Source of the DNA: Amycolatopsis sp. NBC_01480
Lineage (GTDB): Bacteria > Actinomycetota > Actinomycetes > Mycobacteriales > Pseudonocardiaceae
Reading direction: 5' to 3'
NCBI RefSeq assembly: GCF_036227205.1
Contig: NZ_CP109442.1
Span: 1,240,001-1,304,000, forward strand
DNA length: 64,000 bases
The notes under the pieces are model-generated. The model had not been told where the DNA came from. It did no database searches and saw only the letters and a list, made by a program, of their open reading frames with translations. The position numbers and the translations under genes were made by a program. Below, one piece after another: positions 1 to 7,930 of the stretch (position 1 is the stretch's first letter; the number at the start of each line of letters is the position of its first letter).

Positions 1-403
1 CACCGACCTCACGCTGATCTCCTACGGCGGCGCGCTCGGCACCACGCTGGAAGCCGCCGAGGCCGCCCAGGAAGAGGGCTACAGCGCCGAAGTGATCGAC
101 CTGCGCAGCCTCTCGCCGTTCGACCTCGACACCGTCGCCGCGTCCGTGCGCCGCACCGGCCGCGCGGTCGTGGTGCACGAGGCGAGCCGGTTCTGCGGTT
201 ACGGCGCGGAGGTCGCGGCGCAGCTGTCGGAGACCTGCTTCCACTATCTGGAGGCGCCGGTGCTACGCGTCGCGGGCTTCGACATTCCTTATCCCGCACC
301 GAATCTGGAGCAGCACCACCTGCCGGGGATCGACCGGATCCTGGACGCGATCGAGCGGCTGCAGTGGGACGACAGCGCCGCGGCGGCCGGCGGGGGTGCG
401 TGA
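1..403 (+). CDS. 2-oxoacid dehydrogenase E1 component, beta subunit (3' part only)
   Basis: This is the C-terminal part of the thiamine-diphosphate enzyme subunit that, with E1-alpha, decarboxylates a 2-oxoacid and passes the acyl group to E2. The frame is open from base 2 at the window edge and ends with TGA at 401-403. The visible residues contain the transketolase C-terminal domain: LTLISYGGAL near the start, VIDLRSLSPFD, VVVHEASRFCGYGAEV and the GFDIPYPAPNLEQ stretch typical of E1-beta C-termini. Its stop overlaps the E2 start (TGATG), so the two are translationally coupled. Whether the substrate is pyruvate or branched-chain oxoacids cannot be decided here; actinomycetes carry both types. 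The start lies outside the window. Confidence 0.93.
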   Translation, partial: TDLTLISYGGALGTTLEAAEAAQEEGYSAEVIDLRSLSPFDLDTVAASVRRTGRAVVVHEASRFCGYGAEVAAQLSETCFHYLEAPVLRVAGFDIPYPAPNLEQHHLPGIDRILDAIERLQWDDSAAAAGGGA

Positions 404-1668
404 TGGCCGTTTTCAAACTGCCGGACCTAGGCGAGGGACTGACCGAGGCCGAGATCGTCGCGTGGCACGTGGCGGTGGGCGACACCGTGACCGTCGACCA
501 GACGGTGGTGGAGGTCGAGACGGCCAAGGCGAGCGTCGAGGTCCCCGTGCCGTTCGCCGGGCGCGTGGCGACGCTGCACGGCGCGGCGGGTGACACGCTC
601 GCCGTCGGAACCCCGCTGATCACCGTGGAAGAGGGCGCTTTTGCCGAGCCGGGAGTGGTGACACCGGCCCCGTCGGAAGCGGCCGAAGGCAGCGGGAACG
701 TGCTGATCGGCTACGGCACCGGCACTGCTCAGGCCCGTCGGGTCCGGCGCCCGCGCGGCTCGGCGCGGCCGGCGGTGCACGCCGCGCCGAAGTCCGCCCA
801 GGACCGGATCCGGGTCGTCTCCCCGCTCGTGCGGCGGCTGGCGAAGGAGTCCGGTGTGGACATTCGCACGCTGACCGGCTCGGGCACCGGCGGGCTGATC
901 AGCCGGGCCGACGTCGAGCGCGCGGCCGCAGTGCCGGCCGCGATGCCGGTCGCAGCGCCTGCCGAGATTCCCCAGGTTCCCGGTGAGTACCGGATTCCGT
1001 TGCGGGGCATCCGAAAGACCGTCGCCGACAAGCTCACCCGCTCACGCAGAGAGATCCCCGAGGCGACGGTGTGGGTCGATGTCGACGCGACCCCGTTGCT
1101 GGAACTGCGTGCGGCCTTGAACGCCGACCCTTCGGCGCCGAAGGTCAGCCTGCTGGCGTTGTTGTCCCGCTTCGCGCTGGCCGGCCTGCGCCGCTTCCCG
1201 GAGCTGAACTCGCGCATCGAGGGTGACGAGATCGTGGTCCCGTCGGCGGTCCAGCTGGGCTTCGCCGCGCAGACCGACCGCGGCCTGGTCGTGCCGGTGG
1301 TGCCGGACGCCCACGCGCTGACCGTCGAGGAGCTGTCCGCGGCGCTGGCCGAACGGACCGAGCGCGCGCGGGCGGGCGAGCTGGCGCCGGCCGAACTGAC
1401 CGGCGGCAGCTTCACCATCAACAACTACGGCGTCTTCGGGGTCGACGGTTCCGCCGCGATCATCAACCACCCCGAGGTGGCGATCCTGGGCATCGGGCGG
1501 ATCATCGACCGGCCGTGGATCGTCGAGGGCCAGGTGGTGCCGCGCAAGATCACCGAGCTGACGCTGGCCTTCGACCACCGCGCCTGCGACGGCGGCACGG
1601 CGGGCGGCTTCCTGCGTTTCGTCGCCGACTGCGTCGAATCACCCCTGCGACTGCTGCGGAACGTCTAA
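403..1668 (+). CDS. 2-oxoacid dehydrogenase E2 component (dihydrolipoamide acyltransferase)
   Basis: This 421-residue acyltransferase moves the acyl group from lipoyl-lysine to coenzyme A in the 2-oxoacid dehydrogenase complex. One lipoyl domain occupies residues 3-76, with the lipoylated lysine at about 42 in VETAKASVEV. A proline/alanine linker leads to a peripheral-subunit-binding domain (about 130-175, VSPLVRRLAKESGVD, GTGGLISRADV). The catalytic domain ends with DHRACDGG, giving the active-site histidine at about 392. I chose the ATG at 403 because it overlaps the E1-beta stop and starts directly with the lipoyl domain; an upstream ATG at 364 would add 13 unrelated residues. A single lipoyl domain fits branched-chain-type E2 better than the multi-lipoyl actinobacterial SucB/AceF forms. 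Confidence 0.95.
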   Translation: MAVFKLPDLGEGLTEAEIVAWHVAVGDTVTVDQTVVEVETAKASVEVPVPFAGRVATLHGAAGDTLAVGTPLITVEEGAFAEPGVVTPAPSEAAEGSGNVLIGYGTGTAQARRVRRPRGSARPAVHAAPKSAQDRIRVVSPLVRRLAKESGVDIRTLTGSGTGGLISRADVERAAAVPAAMPVAAPAEIPQVPGEYRIPLRGIRKTVADKLTRSRREIPEATVWVDVDATPLLELRAALNADPSAPKVSLLALLSRFALAGLRRFPELNSRIEGDEIVVPSAVQLGFAAQTDRGLVVPVVPDAHALTVEELSAALAERTERARAGELAPAELTGGSFTINNYGVFGVDGSAAIINHPEVAILGIGRIIDRPWIVEGQVVPRKITELTLAFDHRACDGGTAGGFLRFVADCVESPLRLLRNV

Positions 1669-1717
1669 CTCACGTGTCCGGAAAAGGTTGCGGGCTTGCT
1701 GTGCGGGCCGGCTCGAT

Positions 1718-1770
1718 GCAGTGGATGACGCTTTCGCCGCACTCAGCGCAGCGGAAGCGTCATCCGCTGC
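1718..1770 (+). terminator. long hairpin after the E2 gene
   Basis: Two 20-base arms (1718-1737 and 1751-1770) are complementary at 18 of 20 positions around a 13-base loop. The core arm is GGATGACGCTT. It sits between the convergent E2 and TOBE genes, so it probably ends transcription from both sides. No T-run follows, as is usual for high-GC actinomycetes. Confidence 0.6.
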
Positions 1771-1784
1771 GCGCGGCAACCGCC

Positions 1785-1994
1785 TCACTCGACGCCGAGC
1801 ATGACCTCGGTGGACTTCACCAGCGCGGTGACCGGCTTGCCCACCTCGAGTTCGAGTTCCTCGGCGGCGTCCTTGGTGATCGAGGCGGTCACGGACTGGC
1901 CGCCGTCGAGCTGCACGGTCACGACGGTCATCACCGAGCCGGGCTTGACGGCCGAGACGGTGCCGGTGAGCTGGTTGCGAGTGGACAGGCGCAT
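1785..1994 (-). CDS. TOBE-domain molybdenum-pterin/molybdate-binding protein (Mop-like)
   Basis: A 69-residue protein made of one TOBE/Mop domain. It opens MRLSTRNQLTGTV and contains GSVMTVVTVQL, the hydrophobic beta pattern and STEVMLGVE end typical of molbindins, which store or sense molybdate in the cytoplasm. ATG at 1994 is preceded by AAGGAC. No modABC transporter or molybdenum enzyme is visible nearby, so the partner is unknown. A 21-base stretch at 2025-2045 upstream has AACGCC and GGCGTT arms and could be a regulator site, but only six bases per arm match. Confidence 0.85.
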   Translation of the reverse strand: MRLSTRNQLTGTVSAVKPGSVMTVVTVQLDGGQSVTASITKDAAEELELEVGKPVTALVKSTEVMLGVE

Positions 1995-2201
1995 GTGGAC
2001 GGTCCTTCGAGCTGGGAGGGTCGGAACGCCGTAACCGTAGGCGTTTTCCGGCCGCCGCGTCGGCCCTGTGACGACCGTGAGCTGGGGGCTGCGTCGATAG
2101 TCACGCCTCCGTCACCGCAGCTGCGGGCCCGGTGACACCGGCGACCGGCACCCGCGCATTGCTGTGACTTCGGACGCCCCGGGCGCGTCCGTACAACCAG
2201 C

Positions 2202-3683
2202 TCAGCCGCGCACCGCCCGGCCCGGCAGCGCGTCCGGCACGATCTCGCCGTCGCGGACGACCGGGACGCCGTTGACCAGGACGTGCGGGATGCCGAGCGA
2301 CGGCCGGGTGCCGTCCGCGTAGGACGCCTGGTCGGTGACGCGCTCGGGGTCGAACGCCACGATGTCGGCGTCGGTCCCCACACGCAGGCGGCCCTTGCGC
2401 CGCATCGCGGGCACCACCTCGTCCAGCACCTGCGCGGGCACGAGCGAGCAGCGCGCGATCGCCTCGGACAGCGTCAGCTTCCCCGTCTCGCGGTAGAGGC
2501 GGCGCAACGCCCGGGCGAAGGTGCCCGCGCCACGCGGGTGGCCGAGCGCGCCGGGCGGCAACGGCCAGGTCAGCGGGTCCGGCCTCGTGCCGGTCCAGGT
2601 CAGCGGCATGGCATCGCTGGCCACGGCGGTGTCCTCGAACAGCAGCGCGCGGTCCAGGTGCGCGCGGTCCGCCGGGTCGTCCTCGTCGAGGAAGTGCAGC
2701 ACCGTCAACGCGCCGGGGTCGGTCTTGCGGACCTCGGCCAGCCGGGCGGCGTCGGCGATCCGCTCGCCGGTGGCCACCAGCACCAGCGTGTCGGTGCGGA
2801 TCCCTTGGCGCGCCAGGTTTTCCGGGGACAGGAAGGCCGCGCCGATCGCGGTCGAGCCGGCGCCGTACGGGTAGGCCTCGGTGGTCACCATCGCGCCTTC
2901 GAGACGGCAGCGCTCCACCAGCCCCAGCACGCGGTCGACCTGGCGCGCCGAGGTGCTGTTCACGTGGCAGTAGTGCATGTGCGCGCCGGTCTGCCCGGCG
3001 ACACGGACGATCTCCTCGGCGCCGTCGATCGGCACGTCCGGGTCCGCTTCGACGAGCGGGCGCGCATGCGTGTACGTCGGCAGCCCGGCCTCCGCCGCCA
3101 GCTCCGCGACAGCCAGGTACTCCGCGGGATCGAGGTGCGGCGCGTACCCGGCGAGCACGCCGATGCCCAGCGCCCCGGCGGAAAGATCGGCCGACAGGTG
3201 CTCGAAAATCGCCGCCCGCTGTTTCGGCGACGCGTTCACCTGCCAGGCCGGGTTGCCCAGATGCGTGATCACGGTGTTTGCGGGCCCGTCGAGCGGCGCG
3301 CCGGCGAGCACGGCCATGCGCGCGAGCGCCCACGACGTTGAATAGCCGTAGTTCAACGGGCGGCCTTCCGCGGCCGCGTTCGCGTACGCGCGGGCGACCG
3401 GGGTGGTGCCCGCTTCCAGCTCGAGCGCAGTGGTGACGCCGTCCAGCGCCTGAAGCCGCTGTTCGGGAATGGCCTGGCCGTGGCTGTGCAGGTCGACGAA
3501 CCCGGGGCAGACCACCAGCCCGGTCGCGTCGATCCGCTGCGCGCCCTCCAGCGGCGTGGCCGACACCGCGCCCACAGTGCCGTCACTGATGCCGACATCC
3601 GCGACGGCGTCGAAGCCGCTCTCCGGGTCGATGACCCGGCCGCCACTGATCACGAGCGGGAAACTTTCCGACGAACTGGTCAC
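2202..3683 (-). CDS. amidohydrolase, N-acyl-D-amino-acid deacylase-like
   Basis: A 493-residue metal-dependent hydrolase of the amidohydrolase superfamily. It starts with the composite-domain pattern LVISGGRVIDPESGFDAVADV, followed by the metal-binding VDLHSHGQ, the LQALDGVTTALELEAGT segment, TYTHARPLVE, and HMHYCHVNSTS, then the C-terminal DADIVAFDP typical of D-aminoacylases and dihydroorotase-like enzymes. The likely reaction is release of an acyl group from an N-acyl-D-amino acid (D-glutamate deacylase subgroup), an inference from these motifs. I chose the GTG at 3683 because GCAGGAGCGATC lies just upstream; the ATG at 3746 would add 21 residues without family resemblance. It appears to be a single-gene transcript. 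Confidence 0.88.
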   Translation of the reverse strand: MTSSSESFPLVISGGRVIDPESGFDAVADVGISDGTVGAVSATPLEGAQRIDATGLVVCPGFVDLHSHGQAIPEQRLQALDGVTTALELEAGTTPVARAYANAAAEGRPLNYGYSTSWALARMAVLAGAPLDGPANTVITHLGNPAWQVNASPKQRAAIFEHLSADLSAGALGIGVLAGYAPHLDPAEYLAVAELAAEAGLPTYTHARPLVEADPDVPIDGAEEIVRVAGQTGAHMHYCHVNSTSARQVDRVLGLVERCRLEGAMVTTEAYPYGAGSTAIGAAFLSPENLARQGIRTDTLVLVATGERIADAARLAEVRKTDPGALTVLHFLDEDDPADRAHLDRALLFEDTAVASDAMPLTWTGTRPDPLTWPLPPGALGHPRGAGTFARALRRLYRETGKLTLSEAIARCSLVPAQVLDEVVPAMRRKGRLRVGTDADIVAFDPERVTDQASYADGTRPSLGIPHVLVNGVPVVRDGEIVPDALPGRAVRG

Positions 3684-3811
3684 GATCGCTCCTGCACACG
3701 GGGCTCCGGCCTGCCCAACGTAGGGGTGATCAGCCGGGCTGGACAAGGAGGAGTTTCGGCCCCTCCGGAGACGGGTAGCCGATGAGTACGGACCAACGGA
3801 GGGAATTGAAG

Positions 3812-3988
3812 ATGAGCGACAAAATGGAGAACAAGGCCGAAGAGCTGAAGGGCCGCGCCAAGGAGACCGTCGGCAAGGCCACGGACAACGAGCAGTGGGA
3901 GGCCGAAGGCAAGGCCGAGCAGGGCAAGAGCAACCTCAAGCAGGCTGCCGAAAAGGTCAAGGACGCCGTCAAGGGTGTCAAGGACTGA
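3812..3988 (+). CDS. csbD: CsbD family stress protein
   Basis: A 58-residue hydrophilic, lysine- and glutamate-rich helical protein with the CsbD signature: MENKAEELKGRAKETVGKAT near the N-terminus and AEKVKDAVKGVKD at the end. Homologues are general stress proteins of unknown molecular role. I start it at 3812 (MSDKMENK), where GGAGGGAATTGAAG gives a good ribosome site; the ATG at 3782 would add ten residues, including the ribosome site itself. A GC-rich hairpin follows at 4008-4037. Confidence 0.9.
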   Translation: MSDKMENKAEELKGRAKETVGKATDNEQWEAEGKAEQGKSNLKQAAEKVKDAVKGVKD

Positions 3989-4007
3989 CCTTCCCCCTTT
4001 CCCGCCA

Positions 4008-4037
4008 AGCCCCGGGGCCCGTGTGGGTCTCGGGGCT
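4008..4037 (+). terminator. hairpin after csbD
   Basis: Arms 4008-4020 and 4025-4037 pair over 13 positions, two of them G-U, around a GTGT loop. It lies 20 bases after the csbD stop, the expected place for a terminator. Confidence 0.65.
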
Positions 4038-4094
4038 CCGGTGCGTCTCCGGCCGGCCTCAGCCTCGGCGCCCGTTTGTCCGTTCCCGCTAAAT

Positions 4095-4127
4095 TTGCGT
4101 AACGCGCACTCTTTGCGTGTTGCGCAA
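4095..4127. promoter_or_regulatory. inverted repeat, likely operator of the broken TetR gene
   Basis: TTGCGTAACGCGCA (4095-4108) and TGCGTGTTGCGCAA (4114-4127) are inverted copies matching at 12 of 14 positions with a five-base spacer. The site ends 20 bases before the TetR-like start at 4148, the usual place for an autoregulatory operator. If the regulator is dead, this is a relic or is used by another TetR protein. Confidence 0.5.
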
Positions 4128-4147
4128 GTTTTGGCCACCGTGGGCCC

Positions 4148-4386
4148 ATGCCCGACCGACCGAGCCTGCGGGACCGCCGCCACCAGGAGACCCGCACGCA
4201 GATCAGCTGGGCCGCCGTCCGGCTGACCGTGGAGCGCGGGCTGCGGCAGGTCACCATCGACGGCATCGCGGCCGAGGCCGGCGTTTCGGCCCGGACGGTG
4301 GCCAAAGCGACGCGTCGCTTTGGCGTCTTCGGACGAGCAGCCGGACCTCGCCGCGCTCGCTCGCTGGTTCGGCGCGCCGTCGGAGA
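4148..4386 (+). pseudogene. TetR-family regulator remnant, cut after the helix-turn-helix
   Basis: From the ATG at 4148 the frame encodes a normal TetR N-terminus: a basic lead, RTQISWAAVRLTVERGL, then VTIDGIAAEAGVSARTV, which is the helix-turn-helix. In intact members this continues with a F-x-Y/H-F-x-x-K-E-x-L segment. Here the TetR pattern stops at about base 4300, exactly where a 24-base perfect palindrome begins. Beyond it, another frame reads DEQPDLAALARWFGAPSEIS and stops with TAA at about 4404, which may be the tail of a second lost gene. The open frame itself runs to 4531 through the opposite-strand methyltransferase and is not meaningful there. The boundary given is approximate. Confidence 0.6.
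4301..4324. repeat. 24-base perfect palindrome at the TetR break point
   Basis: Bases 4301-4324 read the same on both strands (half-site GCCAAAGCGACG). It marks the point where TetR coding similarity ends. It could be a small dispersed palindromic element left at a deletion junction. Confidence 0.6.
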
Positions 4387-5205
4387 TCAGCTCCGCAGCC
4401 GCGTAACGGCGAGGCTCATCTTGGCCCCGGACGGAAGCCGGCCGTCTTCGGTCAGCAGCTCGCGGGTCGAGGCCTCGAAAGCGGCGCGCAGCTCGGCCAG
4501 CTGCGTTTCGTCCAATGTGGACACCGGATAGTAGGTTTCGCAGCACCGGTGCCAGACCTCGTCCGCCGGACCGCCGAGGTCGAGCACCAGCGTGTCCCAC
4601 GAAACCGGCTCGAAACCGGCCGGCGCCAGCAGTTCGTCGAGGCCGTCACGGCGGCGGGTCCGGGGATCGCCCGTCTTCGGCAGCTGCCGTTCCTTCGGGA
4701 CCGCGTCGAACATCGGCCGGGCCAGGGAAAGGAACACCTCCGCCGCATCCGCCGGGCCGGCCCCGACGGCGACCGCGAAGGTGCCACCGGGCGCCAGCAC
4801 CCGCGCGACCTCCGCGGCGATCACCGGCACGTCCGCCATCAGCATCAACGCCATGTGCGACACGACCGCGTCGAACGAACCGTCCTCGAACGGCAGTTCC
4901 TGCGCGCGGCCCTGGCGCAGATCGGCGCCGGCCAGCGCGGGACGACGGCGGGCCGCGGCCAGCTCGCCCGAGGAGAGGTCGATGCCCGCGATCACCTCGG
5001 CGCCGCGGCCGGCCAGGATCTCCAGCAGTACCCCGTCACCACAGCCGAGGTCGAGCACCCGCCGCGCCCCGGCGACCCGGTCGGCCAGCACGTCGTAGCT
5101 CTTCCGGCCATCGCCGACGACGTGCCCGGAGAGGCCCACCTTGGACTGGCCGTCCGGATTGCGGTCGTGGTAGCGGCGCAGGAAGTCCTCGACGGATGCG
5201 GTCAT
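4387..5205 (-). CDS. class I SAM-dependent methyltransferase
   Basis: A 272-residue protein with the Rossmann methyltransferase motifs in order: motif I VLDLGCGDGVLLEILA at about 50-65, the acidic motif II residue in GIDLSSGELAAARRR, and the post-I stretch LPFEDGSFDAVVSHMALMLM, as in the Methyltransf_11 group. The substrate is not recognisable; small-molecule or quinone methylases look like this. I chose the ATG at 5205 because residues before it have no family resemblance. The gene is divergent from the FGGY kinase (49 bases apart) and its 3' end meets the broken TetR region. Confidence 0.88.
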   Translation of the reverse strand: MTASVEDFLRRYHDRNPDGQSKVGLSGHVVGDGRKSYDVLADRVAGARRVLDLGCGDGVLLEILAGRGAEVIAGIDLSSGELAAARRRPALAGADLRQGRAQELPFEDGSFDAVVSHMALMLMADVPVIAAEVARVLAPGGTFAVAVGAGPADAAEVFLSLARPMFDAVPKERQLPKTGDPRTRRRDGLDELLAPAGFEPVSWDTLVLDLGGPADEVWHRCCETYYPVSTLDETQLAELRAAFEASTRELLTEDGRLPSGAKMSLAVTRLRS

Positions 5206-5253
5206 GCTCCGAACGTAGCGCGGGCGGGCCGCGCGTTTGGTATGTGTGGGGGC

Positions 5254-6699
5254 ATGGACAACGGCGAGGCGGTGCTGCTGGGCATCGACGTCGGCACGAC
5301 CGCGGTCAAGGTCGCGGCGTTCGCGGAAAGCGGACGGCCGGTCGGCGCGCACTCGGTGGCGTACCCGATCACCCGGCCCCGGCCGGGCTGGGCCGAGCAG
5401 GACCCGGAGGACTGGTGGCGCGCCTGCGTGACGGCGATGCGGGCCGTCCTTTCCGGACTCCCGCCCGGCGCCGTGCGCGCGGCCGGCATCGTCAGCCAGG
5501 TCAACACCCACCTGCTCGTCGACGCCGACCTGAACCCGCTGACCCCGGCCGTGATCTGGCAGGACCAGCGGTGCGCCGGTGTCGCCCGGGAACTGGACGC
5601 GCGGTTCACCGCCGAGGAGAAGACCCGCATCTGGGGCGGCCCGGTGGTGCTGGACGCGTCGTTCGCCGGCGCCCGCGCGGCGTGGTTCGCCCGCGAGGAG
5701 CCGGAACGGTGGGCCCGGGCGCGCTGGCTGCTGAGCCCCAAGGACTTCATCGGCGCTCGGCTCACCGGGTGCGTGGCCACGGACAAGCTTTCCGGCGTCC
5801 GGATCGCGGACGCGGACGGTTACCTGCCCGAGGCCGTCGCGCTCGTCGACGGCCTGGCCGGGCGGCTGCCGGAACTCCTCGAACCCGAGACCCCGCTGGG
5901 CCCTTCGCCGCAGCTGGGCGGCGCGCCCGTCGTGGTCGGCACCATGGACGCGTTCGGCTCGGTGTTCGGCACCCGCACCACCGAACCCGGCCGGGGCATG
6001 GTCTTGTGCGGCACGTCGCTGGTGGTCGCGGGCGCGTCACGGGAGGGCGCGGCGACACGCGGACTGGTCCGGTTTCCCCCGCGCGACGGGCTTTTCGTCC
6101 ACGCCGGGCCGACGCAGGCCGCCGGCGACGCGGTGCGGTGGTGGGGCCGGGTCTCCGGCCAGAGCGTCGACGGGGTGTTCGCCTCGGCCGCCGACGGCTC
6201 GCCGGGGGTGGTCTTCACGCCGTACCTGCAAGGCGAACGGGCGCCGCTGTGGGACGCCGACGTGCGCGGCAGCTTCCTCGGGCTCGGCTCGGGCACCAGC
6301 CGCGCGGACCTCTCGCGCGCCGTGCTGACGGGAGTCGCCTGCTCCGCCCGGCACGTGCTGGAGGCGGTGGACGAGGCCTGCGGCAGCCCGTTGCCGTCCC
6401 TCACCTTTTCCGGCGGCGGAGCGCGTAGCGACCTCTGGACGCAACTGCACGCGGACGTCATCGGCCGCCCGCTCGAACGGCTGCGAGTGCGTGACAGCGG
6501 CGCGCTCGGCGCGGCCCTGCTGGGTGCCGTCGGCGCTGGCCTGTACAGCGATGTGGAAACGGCGGCCGAAGCGACCGTCGCCGTCGAGCGCGTCTTCGAA
6601 CCGGAGACGGACCTGACTCCGCTGTACGAGGCGTACCGCGCTTCGTACGACGGCCTGGCGAAGGCCCACTCGCACCTCGCCACGTTCCGCGACGGCTGA
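5254..6699 (+). CDS. FGGY-family carbohydrate kinase (xylulokinase-like)
   Basis: A 481-residue sugar kinase with both FGGY domains. The N-terminal phosphate loop is VLLGIDVGTTAVKVAAF, followed by PGWAEQDPEDWW and PAVIWQDQRC. The C-terminal half has VVVGTMDAFGSVFGT, YLQGERAPLWDADVRG and FSGGGARSDLWTQLHADVIG, the second nucleotide-binding part. Length and motifs fit xylulokinase or a related pentulose kinase, but the substrate is not proven: no isomerase or transporter is adjacent. ATG 5254 is used; an ATG at 5242 in the same frame would add four residues. A TATGTG hexamer sits 7 bases upstream of 5254, possibly the -10 of a leaderless transcript. Confidence 0.9.
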   Translation: MDNGEAVLLGIDVGTTAVKVAAFAESGRPVGAHSVAYPITRPRPGWAEQDPEDWWRACVTAMRAVLSGLPPGAVRAAGIVSQVNTHLLVDADLNPLTPAVIWQDQRCAGVARELDARFTAEEKTRIWGGPVVLDASFAGARAAWFAREEPERWARARWLLSPKDFIGARLTGCVATDKLSGVRIADADGYLPEAVALVDGLAGRLPELLEPETPLGPSPQLGGAPVVVGTMDAFGSVFGTRTTEPGRGMVLCGTSLVVAGASREGAATRGLVRFPPRDGLFVHAGPTQAAGDAVRWWGRVSGQSVDGVFASAADGSPGVVFTPYLQGERAPLWDADVRGSFLGLGSGTSRADLSRAVLTGVACSARHVLEAVDEACGSPLPSLTFSGGGARSDLWTQLHADVIGRPLERLRVRDSGALGAALLGAVGAGLYSDVETAAEATVAVERVFEPETDLTPLYEAYRASYDGLAKAHSHLATFRDG

Positions 6700-6711
6700 T
6701 GTAATGGCCGG

Positions 6712-7452
6712 ATGACGAGGACCATCCGCTACGGCGACGAGCCCAGCCAGTTCGTCGAGGTGCACGGCGCCGAACCGGTGCGCGGCACGGCTTTGGTGCT
6801 GCACGGCGGTTTCTGGCGCGCCCGGCACGACCTGCACCAGCTCGACGCCCTGTGCGCCGACCTCGCCGCGGCCGGCTGGCTCGCGGTGAACATCGAGTAC
6901 CGCCGCACCGAAGGCGACGGCGGCGGCTGGCCACAGAGCCTCGACGACGTCCTCGCCGCGATCGCCGCCGTTCGCGCCGACGCTGTGTCTGTTACGGCTG
7001 TATCCACTGCGGCTGTGTCCGCTCCGGCTGTCTCCGCGGCTGGTTCAGCACTGCCGACCGTCGCGATCGGCCACTCCGCGGGCGGACATCTGGCCCTGCT
7101 GGCCGCCGCGCGCACCGGGCTGTCCGCGGCCGTCGGGCTCGCGCCGCTCACGGACCTGCCACGCAGTTCCGCCGAAGGCCTGGGCGAGGAAGCGACGGAC
7201 CTCTTCCTCACCGCCCCCGACCCCAGGGCGTCCCCGCTGACCTGCCTCCCGCTGGGCCTGCCGCAGCTGATCGTCCACGGCGACGCCGACGTCCGCGTGC
7301 CGGTGGAACACAGCCGCGCGTACGTCGCCGCCGCGCGAGCCGCGGGCGACCCGATCGATTACGTCGAGCTGCCGGGCCTGAGCCACTTCCAGGTCACCGA
7401 CCTCGAGGGCGAGGCCTGGCCGCGCGTCCGCGCCTGGCTGGCCCGCTTGTGA
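6712..7452 (+). CDS. alpha/beta hydrolase, kynurenine-formamidase-like esterase
   Basis: A 246-residue cytoplasmic hydrolase. ALVLHGGFW near residue 30 is the oxyanion-hole HGG[FW] motif, GHSAGGH carries the nucleophile serine, HGDADVRVP the acid, and LSHFQV the histidine; these fit the arylformamidase/BD-FAE group. Substrate unknown. Residues 91-110 are an alanine/valine/serine insertion (AVSVTAVSTAAVSAPAVSAA) encoded by a 15-base tandem repeat between the third strand and the nucleophile elbow. ATG 6712 lies 12 bases after the kinase stop with a TGTAAT hexamer six bases before it and no ribosome site, so it may be leaderless. The stop codon sits inside the hairpin at 7449. Confidence 0.85.
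   Translation: MTRTIRYGDEPSQFVEVHGAEPVRGTALVLHGGFWRARHDLHQLDALCADLAAAGWLAVNIEYRRTEGDGGGWPQSLDDVLAAIAAVRADAVSVTAVSTAAVSAPAVSAAGSALPTVAIGHSAGGHLALLAAARTGLSAAVGLAPLTDLPRSSAEGLGEEATDLFLTAPDPRASPLTCLPLGLPQLIVHGDADVRVPVEHSRAYVAAARAAGDPIDYVELPGLSHFQVTDLEGEAWPRVRAWLARL
6982..7041 (+). repeat. 15-base tandem repeat inside the hydrolase gene
   Basis: Four copies of a 15-base unit beginning GCTGT occupy 6982-6996, 6997-7011, 7012-7026 and 7027-7041. The period is a multiple of three, so each copy adds five residues (AVSVT, AVSTA, AVSAP, AVSAA) without breaking the frame. Confidence 0.85.
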
Positions 7453-7488
7453 GTGTTTATGCCGGTTAGAACCGTCATAAACACTCAC
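7449..7488. terminator. bidirectional hairpin between convergent genes
   Basis: Two 19-base arms (7449-7467 and 7470-7488), complementary at 18 positions, surround a two-base centre. The arm starts GTGAGTGTTTATG. It begins within the last codons of the hydrolase and ends four bases before the lipoprotein stop. Its AT-rich arm is unlike its surroundings and may belong to a dispersed repeat family. Confidence 0.75.
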
Positions 7489-7491
7489 GAG

Positions 7492-7824
7492 CTAGTTCGG
7501 CGCGGAGCCGGGCAGGTCGGCGCGGCAGTCGACGTTGCCGCCGGTCTGCTTCGCGACTTCCTTGTGTTCCAGCACGATCCGGCAGGTGACGATCCCGGAC
7601 GCCGGCCGCACGCTCAGCGTCACCGGGCCCGAGCCCTCCGGCGTGCGCTTGATGATCACCGGCAGCTGCGTCGTCACCACTTCCGGCAGCTTCGAGCCGG
7701 GGAACTGGTAGGTCAGCTGCGCGGTTCCCTTGCCCTCCACGCGAAACTCGGCGTCGACGGTGGGCGGGGCCGCGCAGGCGCTGAGCCCCAGCGCCACGAG
7801 GCCGAGCAGGACGATCTTCCTCAT
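7492..7824 (-). CDS. small secreted lipoprotein, MmpS-like fold
   Basis: A 110-residue exported lipoprotein. The signal peptide is MRKIVLLGLVALGLSAC, with the lipobox LSAC and acylated cysteine 17. The mature part alternates polar and hydrophobic residues in beta strands (AEFRVEGKGTAQLTYQF, QLPVIIKRTPEG, TCRIVLEHKEVAKQTGGNVD), close to the immunoglobulin-like pattern of mycobacterial MmpS proteins. Two cysteines in the mature part may form a disulfide. No MmpL-type transporter is nearby, so the role is unknown. Confidence 0.8.
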   Translation of the reverse strand: MRKIVLLGLVALGLSACAAPPTVDAEFRVEGKGTAQLTYQFPGSKLPEVVTTQLPVIIKRTPEGSGPVTLSVRPASGIVTCRIVLEHKEVAKQTGGNVDCRADLPGSAPN

Positions 7825-7930
7825 GCCCGGGAGTCTCGTCCCGCCGGCCCTGGACGCGCCTCACCCGGACGGCCGGAACCGCTCGTACTTTCGGCCCGTC
7901 CCGCCCGTCTGTCCTCAGTGGACCGACCGG

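Noticed and set aside
2025..2045. ModE-like operator before the TOBE gene
   Set aside because: Only six bases per arm match and the centre is asymmetric; not enough to name a regulator.
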